Shown here in pieces: positions 32,974-36,476 of a stretch of 36,476 bases of DNA. The translations under genes and the position numbers were made by a program. Numbering within the stretch: position 1 is the stretch's first letter; every line of letters starts with the position of its first letter. The stretch spans positions 1-36,476 of the forward strand of contig QCKS01000013.1 in NCBI GenBank assembly GCA_003215175.1, read 5' to 3'. The notes beneath the pieces are model-generated. The model saw only the letters and a program-made list of their open reading frames with translations. It was not told the origin of the DNA and searched no databases. This stretch comes from Acidimicrobiales bacterium AG-410-I20 (lineage in GTDB: Bacteria > Actinomycetota > Acidimicrobiia > Acidimicrobiales > MedAcidi-G1).

Positions 32974-33783
32974 TTAATCGTACTCTTGAAGTTCTTGATT
33001 TAAATTTCCTGAGCGTAGGCCTTCAAGATCTAAGGTCACATAGAGATACCCAGCAGATTGAACTGCTTTAACTATTTCTTGACGATATAGAAGAACTTTT
33101 TCGATCTCTGAGACAGGTACTTCTAGTCGTGCTGTCTTTTCATAATGCCGAACACGAAGGTCGCTGAACCCTAAATTTTTTAGAGATTTTTCAGCTTTCT
33201 CAACTGCAGAAAGTCGAGAAAGAGTTACTGGTGTTCCATATGGTAATCGTGAAGATAAGCATGGCGCTGCAGGCTTATCCCAGGTTCGTAGTCCGAGTTC
33301 TTGAGAGGTAGACCTGATCGCATTTTTTGTAAATCCAGCTTCAACCAACGGAAACCGAGCTCCTTCAGATGAAGCGACTGATTGCCCAGGTCGGTGATCT
33401 CCAAGGTCGTCTAAATTTACCCCAAGCAGAATTGTGGCTGACTCCTCGTTAGCGATTGGGCTCAATGATTTCATTAACGCTTCTTTGCAATACCCACACC
33501 GATTAGAATCATTCATTCGATATTCTTCTGATTCCATCTCATCTGTTTCGACGGTGCTCCATCTAAATCCCCATTCAGAGGCGAGATCAGCGGCATCTTG
33601 ATATTCGGTTATTGGTAGTGAAGGAGATACTGCCGTAACTACGTGACAGTTACTTGGGCCCAAAGTGTTGTGTGCTACATGAGCTAAAAACGAAGAGTCT
33701 GCTCCACCTGAAAAAGCAACAACAACACTTTTTAGACTTTCCAACTCGTCTTGAAGGCGTTCTAATTGTTGCGAATATCTCAT
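32974..33783 (-). CDS. larE: ATP-dependent sacrificial sulfur transferase LarE
   Basis: 269 aa PP-loop enzyme. SGGADSS at 25-31 binds ATP. Cys96 and Cys99 (NRCGYCK) together with Cys175 (AAPCLSSRLPYGTPVT) give the three-cysteine pattern of LarE forms reported to hold a [4Fe-4S] cluster, unlike the single-Cys sacrificial Lactobacillus enzyme. LarE adds sulfur to the nickel-pincer nucleotide cofactor of lactate racemase and related enzymes. LarB and LarC are not in this window, so the cofactor pathway is either elsewhere or LarE has another sulfur-transfer target. It is located between hemQ and glnD on the same strand (11 and 3 bases). Confidence 0.9.
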   Translation of the reverse strand: MRYSQQLERLQDELESLKSVVVAFSGGADSSFLAHVAHNTLGPSNCHVVTAVSPSLPITEYQDAADLASEWGFRWSTVETDEMESEEYRMNDSNRCGYCKEALMKSLSPIANEESATILLGVNLDDLGDHRPGQSVASSEGARFPLVEAGFTKNAIRSTSQELGLRTWDKPAAPCLSSRLPYGTPVTLSRLSAVEKAEKSLKNLGFSDLRVRHYEKTARLEVPVSEIEKVLLYRQEIVKAVQSAGYLYVTLDLEGLRSGNLNQELQEYD

Positions 33784-33794
33784 ACGTAACGGCC

Positions 33795-34499
33795 CTAAAT
33801 ATCTAAGTGTTCTAAAACGACTTCCAATTCATCCACTATCCCGGTGTAGAAAGGTCCGAATTCAGCATAAATTGCTGATGCTTTGTCATAACGCATTGTG
33901 TAGACAACCTCTTTTAAGTCATCGGGGTGTTGAGCAAACAAAGTGACCCCCCATTCGAAATCATCTACTCCAGTTGACCCAGTTACAACTTGCAGAACTC
34001 GTCCAGCGAATGTACGTCCAGAAGCTCCATGCTCATGCATGAGCTCTAATCGTTCTTCGAATGGAAGAGTGAACCAATTTGCTTGTTCATTTCTGCGCTT
34101 TGACATTGGATAGAAGCAGAAAGCAGGTTTGTCTGGTGGTGGGAGTTCAGGATAGAGCCGAGAGTTTCGCATTTGTTCCGGAATGCCCTCGGCATATTCA
34201 GAGATTTCTGTTAGAGAAACATAACTATCTACTATTTCAAGACCGGTCTGCGCTAATGCTGTTTGAGCGTCTCTTAATCTCCATAGATCTTCGCCTAGAA
34301 GCATGAAGGCTATGTCAGCTTTATGCCCTAATACCGCTGCAGTAACAAGCTGATCTCCTTGCTCAACAATTTTCTTTGCAACTTCTTTGATTGCTTCTTT
34401 GTTTATGTTTGTCAAAGGTTGCTCATCATTTTGTGGATTTGTTTTACAAAAAAGATGTAAAACTGCCAAACCAACCTTAGGTGAAATCAAATCGCTCAT
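33795..34499 (-). CDS. hemQ: Coproheme decarboxylase HemQ (chlorite dismutase family)
   Basis: 234 aa. It contains the family core: CFYPMSKRR (128-136, Tyr130 matching the catalytic Tyr of Firmicute HemQ by its 27-residue distance to the heme His), the heme-ligand His157 in MHEHGASGRTFAGRV, VVTGSTGVDDFEWGVTLF, and VVYTMRYDKASAIYAEFGPFYTG. It decarboxylates Fe-coproporphyrin III to heme b, the last step of the coproporphyrin route, fitting hemE and hemY at 14-17 kb. It is distant from those genes and sits with larE and glnD. A TAGACT hexamer 9 bases before the ATG could be its promoter. Confidence 0.94.
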   Translation of the reverse strand: MSDLISPKVGLAVLHLFCKTNPQNDEQPLTNINKEAIKEVAKKIVEQGDQLVTAAVLGHKADIAFMLLGEDLWRLRDAQTALAQTGLEIVDSYVSLTEISEYAEGIPEQMRNSRLYPELPPPDKPAFCFYPMSKRRNEQANWFTLPFEERLELMHEHGASGRTFAGRVLQVVTGSTGVDDFEWGVTLFAQHPDDLKEVVYTMRYDKASAIYAEFGPFYTGIVDELEVVLEHLDI

Positions 34500-34508
34500 G
34501 GAATATAG

Positions 34509-34514
34509 AGTCTA
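34509..34514 (-). promoter_or_regulatory. Candidate -10 box (TAGACT) for hemQ-larE-glnD
   Basis: TAGACT on the minus strand ends 9 bases before the hemQ ATG at 34499; no Shine-Dalgarno is visible. It is the weakest of the similar boxes because of the longer spacing. Confidence 0.3.
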
Positions 34515-34548
34515 CGGAACTCTTTACCTTTCGTAAAACAAGAAGGGC

Positions 34549-35337
34549 TTAATCTTTATTGTAAATATTTAGGCGTGACCCACGAGCAAAACCTGCTAGT
34601 TGTAACCCAGCTCTATTTGCTGTTTCTACTGCCAACGCAGATGGTCCACTCACAGCTACTAATGCAGGAAATCCTGCGGCCCATGCTTTCTGCACCATCT
34701 CAAACGAAGCTCTACTACTAACCCAGAGGCCTAGATCTTTAGCGGGAAGTTTTTTATCAAGGAGGAGTCTTCCGATCACTTTGTCTACAGCGTTGTGTCT
34801 TCCAATGTCTTCGCGAAGGAGTACTAAGTCTCCTTTTCGATTAAACGCTGCAGCAGCGTGGACAGTTCCAGTTGCTGTGAATAATGCTTGTTGGTCGGTA
34901 ATCTCAGAAGCAGCAGCAGATATCGTGCTGAGATCAAATGGTTCGACTTCCAGTTTGTTAAGCCTGTTATAAAGTTGCTCTATTGCCTCAGTGCCACATA
35001 TTCCACAAGAAGAGGATGAGGGTCCTAGTCGAGGCGTGGGTGCTGCTGCTGTTCCTGCTGTATCAACCGTTACATCGTTGTATTCAGACTCACTGGCAGA
35101 GCCTTGGCCGCAATAACGCACTGATTTTATTTCTGCTTCTCTAAGTAACCCTTCGGTGAAACAAAACCCGGCAGCCAATTCGAAATCATCTCCGGGGGTT
35201 CGCATGGTTGTCGCGACGAGTTCATCGTCTAGCCGGATCGACATTGGTTCTTCGACAATTAACTCATCCGGTATCCGACGCAGTCCATCCGAATCAACAC
35301 GGTGAGTAAAAACATGTTTTGTTCTACCTCGTGCCAT
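34549..35337 (-). CDS. fdhD: Formate dehydrogenase accessory sulfurtransferase FdhD
   Basis: 262 aa. It transfers sulfur from a cysteine desulfurase to the molybdenum cofactor of formate dehydrogenase. It shows TMRTPGDDFELAAGFCFTEG (44-63), the CxxC loop Cys111-Cys114 (SSSCGICGTEAIE), VLLREDIGRHNAVDKVIG and WVSSRASFEMVQKAWAAGFP, all typical. No formate dehydrogenase gene is in the window. An AAGGA lies 8 bases before the ATG. It is 91 bases downstream of groEL and 49 bases ahead of hemQ on the same strand. Confidence 0.95.
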   Translation of the reverse strand: MARGRTKHVFTHRVDSDGLRRIPDELIVEEPMSIRLDDELVATTMRTPGDDFELAAGFCFTEGLLREAEIKSVRYCGQGSASESEYNDVTVDTAGTAAAPTPRLGPSSSSCGICGTEAIEQLYNRLNKLEVEPFDLSTISAAASEITDQQALFTATGTVHAAAAFNRKGDLVLLREDIGRHNAVDKVIGRLLLDKKLPAKDLGLWVSSRASFEMVQKAWAAGFPALVAVSGPSALAVETANRAGLQLAGFARGSRLNIYNKD

Positions 35338-35428
35338 TGAGACAATCCTTATTATTCAACTTGCTTATTTAGACCTTAAAGGAAATTTCAATTAAAGGCG
35401 ATTGGAAGCACTAGTTGTTATTTTTTGA

Positions 35429-36476
35429 TTAGAACCCCATATCAGGCATAGCTGGCTCACCAGATTCTTCTGGTGCGTCCGCAATCACTGCTTCGGTGGT
35501 TAAAAATAAGGCTGCTATTGATCCTGCATTTTGTAAAGCTGATCGTGTGACCTTAGCTGCATCAATAACACCTGCTTTTACAAGATCTTCGTATTCTCCG
35601 GTTGCCGCATTGAGTCCATTTGAGCCTTTGAGGTTTCTTACTTTCTCTACTACGACTCCTCCCTCTAAACCAGCGTTAACAGCGATTTGATTTAAAGGAC
35701 CTTCTAGAGCCTTCGCAACTATACGGGCGCCTGTGGCTTCATCACCACTAAGTTCGCCTTCTGCTTTCTCTGCTGCGGACTGGGCACGAACAAGAGTTAC
35801 GCCACCACCTGCTACCACACCCTCTTCGATAGCAGCTTTTGTCGTGCTAACAGCATCTTCGATGCGATGTTTTTTCTCTTTAAGTTCTACTTCTGTAGCA
35901 GCGCCAACTCGTAGAACTGCAACGCCCCCAGACAATTTCGCCAAACGTTCTTGAAGTTTTTCGCGATCGTAGTCAGAATCAGTGTTTTCTATTTCGGCCT
36001 TTATTTGATTAATGCGACCGGAAATATCTGCATCATCCCCTGATCCTTCCACGATCAAAGTCTCGTCTTTGGTGACAAGTATTTTTCTTGCTTCACCTAA
36101 CATTTCCAAGGTCACACCATCAACTTTTAGTCCAACTTCTTCTGAAATGACTTGACCGCCAGTGAGGATAGCCATGTCTTGTAACATCGCTTTACGCCGA
36201 TCACCAAAGCCTGGTGCTTTCACTGCTGTTGATGTAAATGTTCCGCGAATTTTGTTTACCACCAAAGTAGAAAGGGCTTCTCCTTCAACATCTTCAGCAA
36301 TGATTACCAAAGGTCGGGATGTCTGCATCACTTTCTCAAGTACGGGTACGAGATCGCGAATGGCGGAAATCTTGGAGCCAACGAGCAGTATGTAGGGGTT
36401 GTCCAGAACTGCTTCCATTCTCTCTGGGTCGGTAACGAAATATGGAGAAATGTAGCCTTTGTCAAAGCGCATACCT
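35429..36476 (-). CDS. groEL: Chaperonin GroEL, 5' part outside the window
   Basis: C-terminal ~348 residues; the gene runs off the right edge, so about the first 190 residues are missing. It contains [31 protein letters not shown] (apical domain), [44 protein letters not shown] with the ATPase Asp, and [10 protein letters not shown]. The C-terminus is short and ends EPAMPDMGF, lacking the repeated GGM tail usual for GroEL. Actinobacteria frequently have two groEL copies; whether this is the essential one cannot be decided. CIRCE or groES would be outside this window. Confidence 0.95.
   Translation of the reverse strand, partial: GMRFDKGYISPYFVTDPERMEAVLDNPYILLVGSKISAIRDLVPVLEKVMQTSRPLVIIAEDVEGEALSTLVVNKIRGTFTSTAVKAPGFGDRRKAMLQDMAILTGGQVISEEVGLKVDGVTLEMLGEARKILVTKDETLIVEGSGDDADISGRINQIKAEIENTDSDYDREKLQERLAKLSGGVAVLRVGAATEVELKEKKHRIEDAVSTTKAAIEEGVVAGGGVTLVRAQSAAEKAEGELSGDEATGARIVAKALEGPLNQIAVNAGLEGGVVVEKVRNLKGSNGLNAATGEYEDLVKAGVIDAAKVTRSALQNAGSIAALFLTTEAVIADAPEESGEPAMPDMGF

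Noticed and set aside
1-36476. Mobile element, CRISPR, defence or prophage genes
   Set aside because: Looked for transposase, integrase, toxin-antitoxin, restriction and repeat-spacer patterns on both strands; none seen.

Overview
The window reads as chromosomal DNA of an actinobacterium with AT-leaning base composition, most likely a marine or freshwater Acidimicrobiia-type lineage. The assignment is an inference from gene content: a DUF3499 protein, a HelD-type RNA-polymerase-associated ATPase, a PAC2 protein, the coproporphyrin-type heme set (hemE, hemY/cgoX-like, hemQ) and a GT4/methyltransferase/alpha-toroid operon that I recognise mainly from actinobacteria. I see no rRNA, tRNA, CRISPR array, insertion sequence, integrase or phage gene. 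Coding density is very high and no gene-free stretch exceeds about 165 bases.

Layout. 44-6764 is mostly minus strand: acyl-CoA dehydrogenase, a secreted Thr-stalked beta-propeller protein, DUF3499, a plus-strand HAD hydrolase, an AcoX/NAD-kinase-like protein, 3-hydroxybutyryl-CoA dehydrogenase and a cyclophilin. 6902-13217 holds a small zinc-ribbon protein, a GNAT, a two-gene ABC exporter (LolD/MacB-like ATPase plus FtsX-type permease) and HelD. 13381-18277 is one tight plus-strand operon (patatin, hemE, hemY, lnt) whose genes overlap at every junction. It is followed by convergent dtd. 18779-23836 contains two convergent three-gene sets: GT4, methyltransferase and alpha/alpha-toroid protein on plus, and PhyH dioxygenase, GtrA membrane protein and methyltransferase on minus. 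23886-30574 holds a 59-aa membrane protein, GNAT, PAC2, NUDIX, a methyltransferase, an aldehyde/alcohol dehydrogenase pair and an acidic repeat lipoprotein preceded (in map order) by a clear terminator. 30679-36476 is minus strand: glnD, larE, hemQ, fdhD and the C-terminal two thirds of groEL, cut by the window edge.

How the genes fit together. Heme synthesis appears as hemE and hemY in one operon and hemQ about 18 kb away, consistent with the coproporphyrin-dependent route. Envelope functions recur: Lnt with a lipoprotein substrate in the same window, a patatin lipase, an FtsX-type exporter, GtrA and the GT4 operon. Fatty-acid or CoA metabolism is represented by the acyl-CoA dehydrogenase and 3-hydroxybutyryl-CoA dehydrogenase.

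The most notable observations are these. Ten genes have a TANNNT hexamer 6-9 bases upstream of the start codon, suggesting widespread leaderless transcription. The Lnt homologue has Ser where the catalytic Cys should be. Two small proteins (64-aa zinc ribbon, 59-aa membrane protein) both sit behind a TAGGGT box. The GT4/methyltransferase/toroid operon has no known function. A lipoprotein carries an internal duplication with paired cysteines. I did not find an obvious new defence or mobile system. Most of the window is housekeeping, and the uncharacterised glycosyl operon is the best candidate for undescribed biology.
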